Shown here: piece by piece, positions 36,597-48,588 of the stretch
Layout: each line of letters begins with the position of its first letter
Position numbering within the stretch: position 1 is the stretch's first letter
Assembly: GCF_035918015.1 (NCBI RefSeq)
Contig: NZ_CP109132.1
Span: 4,650,001 to 4,714,000, forward strand
Direction of reading: 5' to 3'
DNA: 64,000 bases
DNA from: Streptomyces sp. NBC_01754
GTDB taxonomy: Bacteria; Actinomycetota; Actinomycetes; Streptomycetales; Streptomycetaceae
Position numbers and translations under genes: made by a program
Notes under the pieces: model-generated
What the model was told of the DNA's origin: nothing
The model's database searches: none
The model's input: only the letters and a program-made list of their open reading frames with translations

Positions 36597-37247
36597 ATGG
36601 CACGCCGTTCACCGCTCCCGCCGCCACCACCGCCCGTGGGAACACGCACCTGGCCCGACCGCGACGCGCTTCTCCGGGACCGGGCGGTGGCTCTGAGCGG
36701 ACTCGTCAGGGCGCACATCGGACCGGGACGGCTGGGGGCGCTCTGGCTGTGGGCGGCTTGCGGTGCCCTCGGCTGGGCCGTCTTCGGTGTGGCCCTCCTC
36801 GTCCTCGAGGAAGGCCATGGCGCCCTGGGCACGGTGACCGGCGCGGGTCTCGCCGTCCTCGGTGTCTGCTGCCTGGTGCCCTCCGCCGTCTTCGTGGCCC
36901 TCGGGGTCGTCCGTGACCGGAGGGCGCGCCGGCTCCTGGACGCGTGGGGGGAACTGGACCGCGACCGGCCCGCAGACCTGCCGCTGCGCTCGCCCGCGGG
37001 GAGCGCCGTCTGGCTGCTGCTGTCGTACGGGCTGTGCGCGGTGGGCCTGTTCGTCTGTGTGGGCGTCCCGGCGAAAGCGGTGCCGGGGGAGGACACGTAC
37101 GGGGAGGTGGCCCTGTGGATGGGGCTCGGGTTCATCGCCTGGCTGACCGGACTGATCGGCCTGGTCACGGCGTTCGGCCACCGCCGCTGGGTGCGGCGGA
37201 CGCTGGCGCCGCCGGTGCGGCGGGCGCCGGCGGACGCGCCCCGCTGA
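36597..37247 (+). CDS. Integral membrane protein, unknown function
   Basis: 216 residues from ATG at 36597. Four hydrophobic segments: about residues 48-70 (LWLWAACGALGWAVFGVALL), 76-100, 134-155 and 168-190. Between TM2 and TM3 lies a charged cytoplasmic stretch DRRARRLLDAWGELDRDRP. Proline-rich N-terminus. Not recognised. Convergent with the next gene; the two stops are directly adjacent. Confidence 0.7.
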   Translation: MARRSPLPPPPPPVGTRTWPDRDALLRDRAVALSGLVRAHIGPGRLGALWLWAACGALGWAVFGVALLVLEEGHGALGTVTGAGLAVLGVCCLVPSAVFVALGVVRDRRARRLLDAWGELDRDRPADLPLRSPAGSAVWLLLSYGLCAVGLFVCVGVPAKAVPGEDTYGEVALWMGLGFIAWLTGLIGLVTAFGHRRWVRRTLAPPVRRAPADAPR

Positions 37248-38483
37248 TCAGGGTCGCTTCAACGGCTGTCCGAGCAGCATGGTCGGGGCCCCGGCCACCC
37301 GGGTCAGGAACACGGTGGCCGCGTGCGGCCCCTGGAGCTTCATCTTCCGGCGCAGTTCCTCCGGCTCGACCGCGGAGCCGCGTTTCTTGACGGTGAGGAC
37401 ACCGACCCGCCGCTCCCGCAGGAGGGCCTTCAGCCTCTTCATGTGGAAGGGCAGCTGGTCGGTGATCTCGTACCCGGTCACGTACGCGGAGGTGTACGGC
37501 TCGTCCGAGGTGACGTACGCGATGGTCTCGTCGATGAGCCTGCCGCCGCACTCCGCCACGACGGCGGCGACCAGATGCGCCCGGATGACGGCGCCGTCCG
37601 GTTCGTACAGATAGCGGCCGACCGGGCCCACGGGCGGCGCCGGGAGCGGGCCCGGGGCGGTGAGGGACGCGCCGGAGGGGAGCAGGGTGGCCCGGAAGGA
37701 GCCCGGGGTGACGCCCTCCCCGAACCAGAGCACGGCCTCCTTCACGTCGCCGCCGTCCGAGATCCACTCGGCCTCGGCCCGTGGCCCGATCGCCTCGTGC
37801 GGAACGCCCGGGGCGATCTTCAGGGCGGCGCACGGAGCTTTCAGCGCGGCCCCGGTCGCCCAGGACAGCGGGGGTGAGTACGCCTCGGGGTCGAAGATCC
37901 TGCCCCGCCCGCCGCGTCGGGCCGGGTCGGCGAACACCGCGTCGTACGGGGTGGTGTCGACGTCCGTGACGTCGGCGCACCGCACCTCGACGCGGTCCTG
38001 GAGGCCCAGCACCTCCGCGTTGGCCCGGGCGACCTCGGCGGTGAGCGGATCGCGGTCCACGGCGAGCACCGAGACGCCCGCCCGGGCCAGGGCGATCGCG
38101 TCGCCGCCGATCCCGCAGCACAGGTCGGCGACGCTCCGTACGCCGCCGAGGCGGACGAACCGCTCGGCGCGATAGCAGGCGACCGAGGCGCGGGTCGCCT
38201 GCTCCACCCCGTCGGGAGTGAAGAACATCCGGTACGCGTCGGGCGCCCCGAACTTCGCCACCGCGCGCTGCCGCAGCCGCGCCTGGCCGAGCGCCGCCGA
38301 GACCAGGGGGGCCGGGTGGGTGCGGCGCAGCCGGGTCGCGGTGGCCAGTTCCCGCGCGGGGTCGTGGTCGCGCAGCTCGTCCAGGAGTGCCGTGCCCCGA
38401 GGGGTGCGCAGGGCGGCGAAGGCGGCGAGCGGGCCGGCTTCGTCGAGGAGATCGGTGCCGTCGGGCGGGGGGAGGGCTTTCAC
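37248..38483 (-). CDS. Class I SAM methyltransferase with THUMP-like C-terminal domain
   Basis: 411 residues. SAM-binding motif VADLCCGIGGDAIALARAG near residue 118, then VLAVDRDPLT and a DPAR motif (VFADPARRGGRGR). The C-terminal region (about 330-411) with VTGYEITDQLPFHMKRLK and VKKRGSAVEPEEL matches the THUMP-like domain found in this actinobacterial family, suggesting RNA methylation. The substrate is not known. Confidence 0.82.
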   Translation of the reverse strand: MKALPPPDGTDLLDEAGPLAAFAALRTPRGTALLDELRDHDPARELATATRLRRTHPAPLVSAALGQARLRQRAVAKFGAPDAYRMFFTPDGVEQATRASVACYRAERFVRLGGVRSVADLCCGIGGDAIALARAGVSVLAVDRDPLTAEVARANAEVLGLQDRVEVRCADVTDVDTTPYDAVFADPARRGGRGRIFDPEAYSPPLSWATGAALKAPCAALKIAPGVPHEAIGPRAEAEWISDGGDVKEAVLWFGEGVTPGSFRATLLPSGASLTAPGPLPAPPVGPVGRYLYEPDGAVIRAHLVAAVVAECGGRLIDETIAYVTSDEPYTSAYVTGYEITDQLPFHMKRLKALLRERRVGVLTVKKRGSAVEPEELRRKMKLQGPHAATVFLTRVAGAPTMLLGQPLKRP

Positions 38484-38572
38484 CGGTCCATTGTGAGCCA
38501 GTCGGGCGGCCGGGCGGAGCCGGTGGAGTGTCGGAACGGGGGGCGGGGGAGCGGCTGGCAGGATGCGACACC

Positions 38573-39529
38573 ATGCAACCAGTACGACAAAACGAAAAAT
38601 TGACCGCGAAACCCCACAGACCGGTCTGCGCGCTCGTGGCCGCCCTGCTGGTCGCCGCCGTCGTCTCCGGATGTGCCGGCGGGGGCGGTGACGGGCCGGG
38701 CCCGGCGCGGCCGGCCTCGCCCGCCGCGGACCGGCCCGGGGCGGCGGCCGCGGGCCGGGCGGGCCCCGCCCCCGCGGCGGACTCCCGTGCCGAGGCGAAG
38801 GAGCGGCAGGCCGTGCGGGTGGCCGCCGCGAAGAAGTGGGGGCTCGCGAAGGTCCCGCTGGCCGCTCCGGCGCCGCCGGCGAAGAAACCGCGCATCACCA
38901 CGCGCGAGGGGTTCGAGATCGACGGCGCCGAGGGCGAGGACCTTCCCCCGGTCTTCACCACCGTGCCGACGAAGGAGCGGGTCGTCTTCCTGACGATGGA
39001 CGACGGCTCGGAGAAGGACCCGGAACTGCTGCGGATGATGACGGAGCTGGACATCCCGTACAGCGCCTTCCTCAGCGACTACGAGGTGAGCGACGACTAC
39101 GGCTACTTCGCGCAGATGCAGGAGCGCGGTGTCACCCTCAACAACCACACGCTCAACCACCCCTACCTGCCCGGGCTTTCGGCGGACGAGCAGCGCGAGG
39201 AGATCTGCGGCCAGCAGGAGAAGATCGAGCAGCACTTCGGGAAGCGGCCCGCCCTGCTCCGGCCGCCGTACGGCAACTACAACGGCGACACCCTGCGCAT
39301 CGCCAAGTCCTGCGGGGTCAAGGCCGTGCCCCTGTGGGCGGCCGAGGCCTTCCCCGACCACATGGAGTGGCGGGAGTGGGACCAGGACCTGCACCCGGGC
39401 GACATCATCCTCACCCACTTCCGCGGCCCCTCGGACTGGGACGCGTCCATGGCCGACCTGGTCCGCAACGTCATGAAGACGGTCACCGACAAGGGATACG
39501 CGGTGGCCAGGCTGGAGGACTACGTCTGA
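38573..39529 (+). CDS. Polysaccharide deacetylase family lipoprotein
   Basis: 318 residues from ATG at 38573. Signal peptide with lipobox LLVAAVVSGC, so lipid-anchored outside the membrane, then a low-complexity Ala/Pro linker to about residue 75. NodB domain: FLTMDDGSE (the two Asp), NNHTLNHPYL (metal His pair) and LLRPPYGNYNGDT, ending DIILTHFRG. All catalytic elements appear present. It probably trims N-acetyl groups from a cell-wall or capsular glycan. Confidence 0.88.
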   Translation: MQPVRQNEKLTAKPHRPVCALVAALLVAAVVSGCAGGGGDGPGPARPASPAADRPGAAAAGRAGPAPAADSRAEAKERQAVRVAAAKKWGLAKVPLAAPAPPAKKPRITTREGFEIDGAEGEDLPPVFTTVPTKERVVFLTMDDGSEKDPELLRMMTELDIPYSAFLSDYEVSDDYGYFAQMQERGVTLNNHTLNHPYLPGLSADEQREEICGQQEKIEQHFGKRPALLRPPYGNYNGDTLRIAKSCGVKAVPLWAAEAFPDHMEWREWDQDLHPGDIILTHFRGPSDWDASMADLVRNVMKTVTDKGYAVARLEDYV

Positions 39530-39659
39530 CACGCCGTCCGCCGCCGGGCGGACCCGCTTCGCACCGGAACCCCGCCGTCGCGGAACGCCACGGCGGGGTT
39601 CCGCGTTGTCCCGGTGTGGGCGTGCGCGCGGTCCGTCCACGCCACGCGAGGGTGGTGAA

Positions 39660-39686
39660 TTGGCACTCCGCTTGACCGAGTGCTAA
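39660..39686. promoter_or_regulatory. CIRCE element 1 (HrcA operator)
   Basis: Arms TTGGCACTC and GAGTGCTAA with a 9-base spacer, one mismatch from the CIRCE consensus. HrcA represses groESL here until heat shock. Confidence 0.92.
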
Positions 39687-39699
39687 CCGCGGCCATAGT
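39672..39699 (+). promoter_or_regulatory. groESL promoter
   Basis: TTGACC (39672-39677) and CATAGT (39694-39699) spaced 16 bp, a vegetative promoter. The -35 box lies inside CIRCE 1 and CIRCE 2 is just downstream, so HrcA binding would occlude it. The remainder of the 312-base gap before groES is untranslated leader. Confidence 0.75.
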
Positions 39700-39706
39700 C
39701 TCAGGT

Positions 39707-39733
39707 CTGGCACTCCCCACTGGAGAGTGCCAG
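39707..39733. promoter_or_regulatory. CIRCE element 2 (HrcA operator)
   Basis: Arms CTGGCACTC and GAGTGCCAG, a perfect inverted repeat with a 9-base spacer, 21 bases after CIRCE 1. Confidence 0.92.
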
Positions 39734-39841
39734 TACAACCGCGCGACAGGGCAGGTCCGGCACCCGCGACGACGGATCGACCTGGTCGCCACCCCACAGA
39801 CTGTTAAACCCCGTGAGATCTCCGAAGGGGGAGACCGGATC

Positions 39842-40150
39842 GTGTCGACCACCAGCTCCAAGGTTGCGATCAAGCCGCTCGAGGACCGCATTGTGGTCCA
39901 GCCGCTCGACGCCGAGCAGACCACGGCTTCCGGCCTGGTCATTCCGGACACCGCCAAGGAGAAGCCCCAGGAGGGCGTCGTCCTGGCCGTGGGCCCGGGC
40001 CGCTTCGAGAACGGCGAGCGCCTTCCGCTCGACGTCAAGACCGGCGACGTCGTGCTGTACAGCAAGTACGGCGGCACCGAGGTGAAGTACAACGGCGAGG
40101 AGTACCTCGTCCTCTCGGCGCGCGACGTTCTCGCGATCATCGAGAAGTAG
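39842..40150 (+). CDS. groES: Co-chaperonin GroES
   Basis: 102 residues from GTG at 39842 (GAAGGGGGAG upstream). [17 protein letters not shown], mobile-loop [31 protein letters not shown] and [10 protein letters not shown] are canonical. Caps GroEL during folding. First gene of the groESL1 operon, heat-inducible via HrcA/CIRCE. Confidence 0.97.
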   Translation: MSTTSSKVAIKPLEDRIVVQPLDAEQTTASGLVIPDTAKEKPQEGVVLAVGPGRFENGERLPLDVKTGDVVLYSKYGGTEVKYNGEEYLVLSARDVLAIIEK

Positions 40151-40199
40151 TTCACCCACGTTTGCTTCCGTTCTGCGCCCCTGGCCCCCTGCGAGATGA

Positions 40200-41873
<1,674 letters not shown>

Positions 41874-41890
41874 TACGGCTCCGTACACAA

Positions 41891-41931
41891 CCGAGGCCCG
41901 GTGCCCCCGTCGCGGGGGCACCGGGCCTCGG
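41891..41931. terminator. groEL1 terminator, bidirectional
   Basis: Perfect 19-bp GC-rich stem with a 3-base loop (TCG) between the convergent groEL1 and SDR genes. Confidence 0.85.
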
Positions 41932-41945
41932 CCGTACCCCCCCGC

Positions 41946-42728
41946 CTACCGTGGACCGTAGGTGCGGCCCGCGCGGGAGGTGACCCCGCCCAGCAGGGCG
42001 CGCGGGGTCACCTTCGCGAGGCCCATCAGCGCCTTGTAACGGGGGTCGGGGACCGACACCGAGGTACCGCGGGCCAGGTCGGACAGGGCCGACGCGACCA
42101 CCTTGTCGGCGTCCAGCCACATCCACCCCGGGATGTTGCCGGTGCCCATACCGGCCCGCTCGTGGAACTCGGTCCGTACGAAGCCGGGGCAGAGCGCCAT
42201 CAGCCGCACCCCCGAGCCCGCCAGGTCCTTCGCCACACCCTGGGTGAACTGCACCACCCACGCCTTCGACGCCCCGTAGGTGCCCCGGGGCAGGAAGGCC
42301 GCCACCGAGGCCACGTTGACCACCCCGCCGCGGCCGCGCTCCCGCATTCCGGTCACCGCGGCGGAGGTCAGCCGCAGCACCGCCTCGCAGTGCACCTTCA
42401 GCATCGTCAGCTCGTCGGCCATGGGGACGTCCAGATACCGCCCCTTGTTACCGAAACCGGCGTTGTTGACGAGCAGGTCGACCGGGCTGATCCGGTCGCC
42501 CAGCCGTCCCTCGACCGCCTCGATCCCGGCGTCCGTGGAGAGGTCGGCCGTCAGCACCTCCGCCTCGATGCCGTGGCGGTCGTGCAGCTCCGTGGCCTGG
42601 ACCCGCAGCCGTTCGGTGTCACGTGCCACCAGCACCAGGTTGTGCCCGTCGGCCGCGAGCCGCCGCGCGAAGGCGGCGCCGAGGCCGGCCGTCGCGCCCG
42701 TAATCAGTGCAGTCGTCATACGCGGCAC
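41946..42728 (-). CDS. Short-chain dehydrogenase/reductase
   Basis: 260 residues from GTG 42728; ATG at 42719 (MTTALITGATAGLG) is an equally likely start. NAD(P) motif TGATAGLGAAFA, NNAGFG, catalytic Ser in NVASVAAF and YGASK. The insert seen in the mycofactocin-coupled SDR at 13788 is absent. Conserved in Streptomyces beside groEL1. Substrate unknown. Confidence 0.88.
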   Translation of the reverse strand: MPRMTTALITGATAGLGAAFARRLAADGHNLVLVARDTERLRVQATELHDRHGIEAEVLTADLSTDAGIEAVEGRLGDRISPVDLLVNNAGFGNKGRYLDVPMADELTMLKVHCEAVLRLTSAAVTGMRERGRGGVVNVASVAAFLPRGTYGASKAWVVQFTQGVAKDLAGSGVRLMALCPGFVRTEFHERAGMGTGNIPGWMWLDADKVVASALSDLARGTSVSVPDPRYKALMGLAKVTPRALLGGVTSRAGRTYGPR

Positions 42729-42773
42729 GTTAGTGCCCCGTGGAAACGGGCGGCCGGTCAGCCCGAAGAGTGG

Positions 42774-43442
42774 TCAGGAAGCCCGCGCGGCCACGTACTC
42801 CCGGGCCGCGCGCAGCGCCTCACCGTGCAGCGCGTCCCCGGCGGCCAGCAGCCCCGGCAGCAGCTCCCGCTCGGTCGTCACGGCGCGGAACTGCACGGCC
42901 GCCGTGACGGAGTGGTCCGGCCGGTGCACGATCTCGACCGGGTCCCCCGCCCGGATCGACCCCGGGCGGATGACCCGCAGGTACGCCCCGGTCGAGCCCT
43001 GCCGGGTGAACCTCTTCACCCAGCCCCGCTCACCCATGTGGCCCGCGAACGTACGGCAGGGGATACGGCCGGACGTCACCTCCAGGACCAGCTCCTCACC
43101 GATCCGCCAGCGTTCCCCGATCAGCGCCTCGCTGACCTCGACCCCCGAGGTCGTCAGGTTCTCGCCGAAGGAACCGTTCGGCAACGGCCGGCCCAGTTCC
43201 TTCTCCCAGGCGTCGAGCTCCTCGCGCGCGAAGGCGTACACCGCCTGGTCGGAACCGCCGTGGTGGCGCAGGTCGCACACCGTGTCACCGGCCAGACCAC
43301 TGCCCCCGACCCCCTGCGGCCCGGGGTCGCCCACCTCGACGGAGCCCTCGGCCGGGCGCTTGTCGATGCCGGTGAGCCCGTCGGCGCCGTTGGTGTGTAC
43401 GGAGGCCTTGGCCCGTCCCAGATTCACGGTCAGCAGCTTCAT
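42774..43442 (-). CDS. MOSC domain-containing protein
   Basis: 222 residues. MOSC pattern: GLAGDTVCDLRHHGGSDQAV, YAFAREELDAWEKELG, NGSFGENLTTSG, and the conserved Cys in SGRIPCRTFAGHMG. Such domains bind molybdenum cofactor or carry sulfur; YiiM-like proteins reduce N-hydroxylated bases. Divergent from the LysR gene at 43539. Confidence 0.9.
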   Translation of the reverse strand: MKLLTVNLGRAKASVHTNGADGLTGIDKRPAEGSVEVGDPGPQGVGGSGLAGDTVCDLRHHGGSDQAVYAFAREELDAWEKELGRPLPNGSFGENLTTSGVEVSEALIGERWRIGEELVLEVTSGRIPCRTFAGHMGERGWVKRFTRQGSTGAYLRVIRPGSIRAGDPVEIVHRPDHSVTAAVQFRAVTTERELLPGLLAAGDALHGEALRAAREYVAARAS

Positions 43443-43538
43443 GGCCCCACATTAACCATGCGGTGCGCCAGCCATTCGGCCCTCAAAGATGCGTCGGAAC
43501 AACTCGCCTCACCTCCAAGTGCCGCTTATGGTTGAAGG

Positions 43539-44429
43539 GTGATCGAAGCCCGCCATCTCCGTGTCCTGCGCGCCGTGTCCACCACCGGTTCGTTCTCCGC
43601 CGCCGCGCGCGAGCTGGGCTGCACCCAGCCCGCGGTCAGCCAGCAGATGAAGGCCCTGGAATCCTCGGCCGGCACCCCGCTGCTCATCCGCACAGGACGG
43701 GAGATGCGGCTCACCCAGGCCGGGGATGCGCTGGTCCGCCACGCGTCCGGCATCCTCGCGGGGCTGACCGCGGCCGAGGAGGAGGTGGCGGCGATCGCCG
43801 GGCTGCGGGCCGGTCGGGTCCGGCTGGTGTCCTTCCCCAGCGGCAGCTCGAACCTGGTCCCGGGCGCGCTGGCCGCCCTGCGCGCCGAGCACCCCGGCAC
43901 CCGGGTCTCCCTGGTCGAGGCGGAGCCGCCGCGCTCGGTGGAGATGCTGCGCGACGGGGACTGCGACATCGCTCTGGCCTTCCGGTACGGGGTGACCGGC
44001 GGTGAGTGGGACGACCTGGTGGTGCGCCCCCTGCTCAGGGACCGGCTGATCGGGCTGGTCCCGGACGGCCACCGGCTGGCCGGCGCGGACGCGGTGGGCA
44101 TCGGTGAGCTGGCCGACGAGCCGTGGATCGCGGGCTGCCCGCGCTGCCGGCGCCAGCTGGTGGAGGTCTGCGAGGCGTCCGGGTTCACCCCCAGGATCGA
44201 CTTCGCCACCGACGACTACCCCGCGGTGGTCGGGCTGGTCGGGGCGGGCCTCGGTGTCGCCGTACTGCCGGAACTGGCCATCGAGTCGGTACGCCCCAAG
44301 GGGACCCGCACCGTGACGGTGGAGCCGGCGGTGGAGCGGGAGATCGTCGCGCTGACCCTCCCGGACCTCGCCCGGGTCCCCGCGGTGGCGGCCACCCTGG
44401 ACCAGCTGGCCCGGGCGGCCGCACGCTGA
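43539..44429 (+). CDS. LysR family transcriptional regulator
   Basis: 296 residues. N-terminal winged helix MIEARHLRVLRAVSTTGSFS, AARELGCTQPAVSQQMKALE is classic LysR. The effector domain (about 90-290) has the usual two-lobe pattern with GVAVLPELA. Divergent MOSC gene may be a target; the 96-base region between them shows no clear T-N11-A site to my eye. Confidence 0.9.
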   Translation: MIEARHLRVLRAVSTTGSFSAAARELGCTQPAVSQQMKALESSAGTPLLIRTGREMRLTQAGDALVRHASGILAGLTAAEEEVAAIAGLRAGRVRLVSFPSGSSNLVPGALAALRAEHPGTRVSLVEAEPPRSVEMLRDGDCDIALAFRYGVTGGEWDDLVVRPLLRDRLIGLVPDGHRLAGADAVGIGELADEPWIAGCPRCRRQLVEVCEASGFTPRIDFATDDYPAVVGLVGAGLGVAVLPELAIESVRPKGTRTVTVEPAVEREIVALTLPDLARVPAVAATLDQLARAAAR

Positions 44430-44530
44430 CCTGAGGGCCCCTCCGGGCCCGCCCCCGAGGGGCGCGGTGCGTCCCGCAGGAGGGCCGACCCGAAAAAACG
44501 TTTCTGCGTTCGGTTGCGGCGTGCGGAGGG

Positions 44531-44863
44531 TCAGGCGGGCCCGGGGTCCTGCTGCGGGGCGCCGGAGGGGGCGGCCACCATGCGGTTGCGGGCGCGGCCC
44601 ATGAGCTCCTCGCGTTCGTCCTCCGTCAGGCCGCCCCAGACCCCGTAGGGCTCGCGCACCGCCAGGGCGTGCGCCGCGCACTGGGCGCGCACCGGGCAGC
44701 GCATGCAGACCTCTTTCGCCGAGATCTCGCGGGCGCTCCGGGCCGCACCCCGCTCCCCTTCGGGGTGGAAGAAGAGCGAACTGTCGACCCCGCGGCAGGC
44801 TGCCAGGAGCTGCCAGTCCCACAGATCCGCGTTGGGTCCGGGAAGGCGGGAGAAATCTGCCAT
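44531..44863 (-). CDS. WhiB-like Fe-S transcriptional regulator
   Basis: 110 residues from ATG at 44863 (GAGGGG upstream). Four cysteines for a 4Fe-4S cluster: Cys23 (AACRG), Cys53 and Cys56 (VCMRC), Cys62 (QCAAHA). The beta-turn GVWGGLTEDERE and basic tail GRARNR follow. Neighbouring bldM supports a developmental or redox role; the exact Wbl class is not assigned. Confidence 0.92.
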   Translation of the reverse strand: MADFSRLPGPNADLWDWQLLAACRGVDSSLFFHPEGERGAARSAREISAKEVCMRCPVRAQCAAHALAVREPYGVWGGLTEDEREELMGRARNRMVAAPSGAPQQDPGPA

Positions 44864-45290
44864 TGCGTGTCCCCTCGAAACCTTGCTGAGTCGGAACGAC
44901 CGTCGGTGGCCATGTGAGGTGATCGTCGGTGGCCGGAATTCCGACCGTACATCCAAGGTGTTAGTAGATGTAAATATGACTTCTCGGGAATCTAGCTACA
45001 GACGCCAGGAAAAGTGAGGAAAACCCGCTAAATGGGGCATGGGTGAGGGTGAGTGGCCGGATCGGCGGGCAAGGGATGCCGCGTCGTTCTCCTCCGTGAG
45101 CGGCCTCTCACTTAGAGTGCCGAACCGGGTGCTTCGACCCGTAACTCTTTCGAGTGACCGTCGTTGAGAAGGGGGAGGCGGTTGACGGAGAAGGGGCTCG
45201 GGCAGATGTCCGAGCGGGTCGACCGCACAGGTGACGACTTGTATCAGCCTGGAGGCTCAAGGTGACGCGCATCAGCTGCGGAGGACGGTC
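44864..45290. other. Divergent whiB-like / bldM regulatory region
   Basis: 427 bases without a gene. Contains the AT-rich whiB-like promoter side (44950-45000) and the sigma-BldN type bldM promoter at 45140. Confidence 0.7.
45140..45167 (+). promoter_or_regulatory. bldM promoter p1, sigma-BldN type
   Basis: CGTAAC (45140-45145) and CGTTGA (45162-45167) exactly 16 bp apart, the recognition sequence described for sigma-BldN at bldMp1. The transcript would start near 45174, about 117 bases before the ATG. Confidence 0.82.
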
Positions 45291-45902
45291 ATGACATCCG
45301 TCCTCGTCTGCGACGACTCCCCGCTCGCCCGAGAAGCGCTGCGTCGCGCGGTTGCGACCGTGCCCGGCGTCGAGCGTGTGACGACGGCGGCCAACGGCGA
45401 GGAAGTCCTCCGCCGCTGGGGAGCCGACCGCTCGGATCTGATTCTGATGGACGTACGTATGCCCGGGCTGGGGGGTGTGGAGACGGTCCGGCGGCTGCTC
45501 TCGGCCGATCCCGGCGCCCGGATCATCATGCTGACCGTCGCCGAGGACCTGGACGGGGTCGCGCTCGCGGTCGCCGCCGGTGCCCGCGGCTATCTGCACA
45601 AGGACGCCTCGCGGGCCGAGCTGCGGGCCACCGTGACCCAGGCGCTGGCCGACCCGACGTGGCGCCTCGCGCCGCGCCGGCTGCGGTCCGCCGAGATGGG
45701 GGCGGCGCCGACGCTCACCGCGCGGGAGATCCAGGTGCTCGAAGGCATGAGCCACGGCCGCTCCAACGCGGAGATCGGACGCGAGCTCTTCCTCTCCGAG
45801 GACACGGTGAAGACGCACGCCAGACGTCTGTTCAAGAAGCTCGGGGCCTCGGACCGCGCGCACGCCGTGGCGCTCGGTTTCCGCTGGGGCCTGGTCCGCT
45901 GA
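45291..45902 (+). CDS. bldM: Developmental response regulator BldM
   Basis: 203 residues from ATG at 45291 (GGAGGAC upstream). Receiver domain with CDDSPLAREAL and the phospho-acceptor position Asp54 (ILMDVRMPG). The C-terminal LuxR/NarL helix-turn-helix is LTAREIQVLEGMSHG, SNAEIGRELFLSEDTVKTHA. BldM is an orphan regulator of aerial hyphae and sporulation genes, alone as homodimer or with WhiI as heterodimer, and acts without phosphorylation. Confidence 0.95.
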   Translation: MTSVLVCDDSPLAREALRRAVATVPGVERVTTAANGEEVLRRWGADRSDLILMDVRMPGLGGVETVRRLLSADPGARIIMLTVAEDLDGVALAVAAGARGYLHKDASRAELRATVTQALADPTWRLAPRRLRSAEMGAAPTLTAREIQVLEGMSHGRSNAEIGRELFLSEDTVKTHARRLFKKLGASDRAHAVALGFRWGLVR

Positions 45903-45933
45903 CACCCCCCGGCCGGCCCGGCAGCCGTACGAT

Positions 45934-45956
45934 CCCGTCCGCATCCGGCGGACGGG
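45934..45956. terminator. Hairpin after bldM
   Basis: 9-bp stem CCCGTCCGC/GCGGACGGG with a 5-base loop, 32 bases after the bldM stop. Confidence 0.5.
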
Positions 45957-46090
45957 GCGGCGGTGGCGCCGGACCCGCGCCGGACCGTCCCGGACGGTGA
46001 CATGTGACGCTTCCCGGCCGATGCCGCATCCTTGAGGGTGTGGAGTTCCTCGGGAACGATTCGGTCGAGCGGAAGGGGAGGGCGCAGGAC

Positions 46091-46756
46091 ATGACATCCG
46101 GCGCACCCGCTCATAACGCTTCGGTGCACAACTCAGGACGCGATGCCGCGGAACGGACGGCGTCAAGGCACCATGGTCCGATGCGCGACGACGGGACGAC
46201 GGTGATCGGTGCCCTGGTGCACCGTGCCGTCGACGGCGACGCGCAGGCCACCCATGATCTGCTGGCCCATGTCCACCCCCTCGCCCTGCGCTACTGCCGG
46301 TCCCGGCTGAGCCGGCTGCCCGGTGATGCCCGTCACTTCGTGGAGGACCTCGCGCAGGAGGTCTGTGTCGCGGTGCTGATGGCTCTGCCGCGGTACAAGG
46401 ACACGGGAAGACCCTTCGAGGCCTTCGTCTTCGCCATCGCCGGCCACAAGGTCGCCGACCTCCAACGTGCCGCGATGCGGCACCCCGGATCGACGGCCGT
46501 GCCCTCGGACGAGATGCCCGAGCGGCCCGACGACTCGCTCGGACCGGAGGAGCGCGCACTGCTCAGCAGCGACGCGGCCTGGGCGAAGAAGCTCCTCGCC
46601 AATCTCCCCGAGAACCAGCGCGAGTTGCTGGTCCTGCGGGTCGCGGTCGGGCTGACCGCGGAGGAGACCGGGCAGATGCTGGGGATGTCACCGGGAGCGG
46701 TCCGGGTCGCCCAGCACCGGGCGCTGAGCAGGCTGCGTGCGCTCGCTGGTCAGTAG
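46091..46756 (+). CDS. Sigma-70 family (ECF-type) RNA polymerase sigma factor, ShbA-like
   Basis: 221 residues from ATG at 46091 (GGGGAGGG upstream; ATG at 46181 is possible). Region 2: [48 protein letters not shown]. Region 4: [20 protein letters not shown] then [19 protein letters not shown]. The position directly after bldM and before guaB matches shbA, the ECF sigma factor that drives hrdB transcription in Streptomyces; I am moderately sure of that identity. Confidence 0.85.
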   Translation: MTSGAPAHNASVHNSGRDAAERTASRHHGPMRDDGTTVIGALVHRAVDGDAQATHDLLAHVHPLALRYCRSRLSRLPGDARHFVEDLAQEVCVAVLMALPRYKDTGRPFEAFVFAIAGHKVADLQRAAMRHPGSTAVPSDEMPERPDDSLGPEERALLSSDAAWAKKLLANLPENQRELLVLRVAVGLTAEETGQMLGMSPGAVRVAQHRALSRLRALAGQ

Positions 46757-46939
46757 GGGGCTCGCTCGTGCGGTCCGGCCCCGGAGCTGTTCGCGGGGCC
46801 GGATCCGGCGTCCGGAGCCCGTACGGGACGGGCGGGGAGCTTCGAGGGAAGGTGCGGCACGGGCGGGGGGCTTCGTGGGAAGGTACGGAGACCCCAGGTG
46901 ATCTTGACCGTGGAATGAGACGGCCCGCGAGCCCGTTAG

Positions 46940-48484
<1,545 letters not shown>

Positions 48485-48496
48485 GACAGAGCGCGG

Positions 48497-48534
48497 GTGA
48501 GGGGCGGGCCGGGGTTCCCGGGACCGCCCCTCAC
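48497..48534. terminator. guaB terminator
   Basis: 11-bp stem GTGAGGGGCGG/CCGCCCCTCAC with a 16-base loop, 12 bases after guaB. Confidence 0.65.
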
Positions 48535-48588
48535 GCGTGCGTCGGGGATACTGGTCAGCGCAGACGTAGAGGGAAAGGCCACACCATC

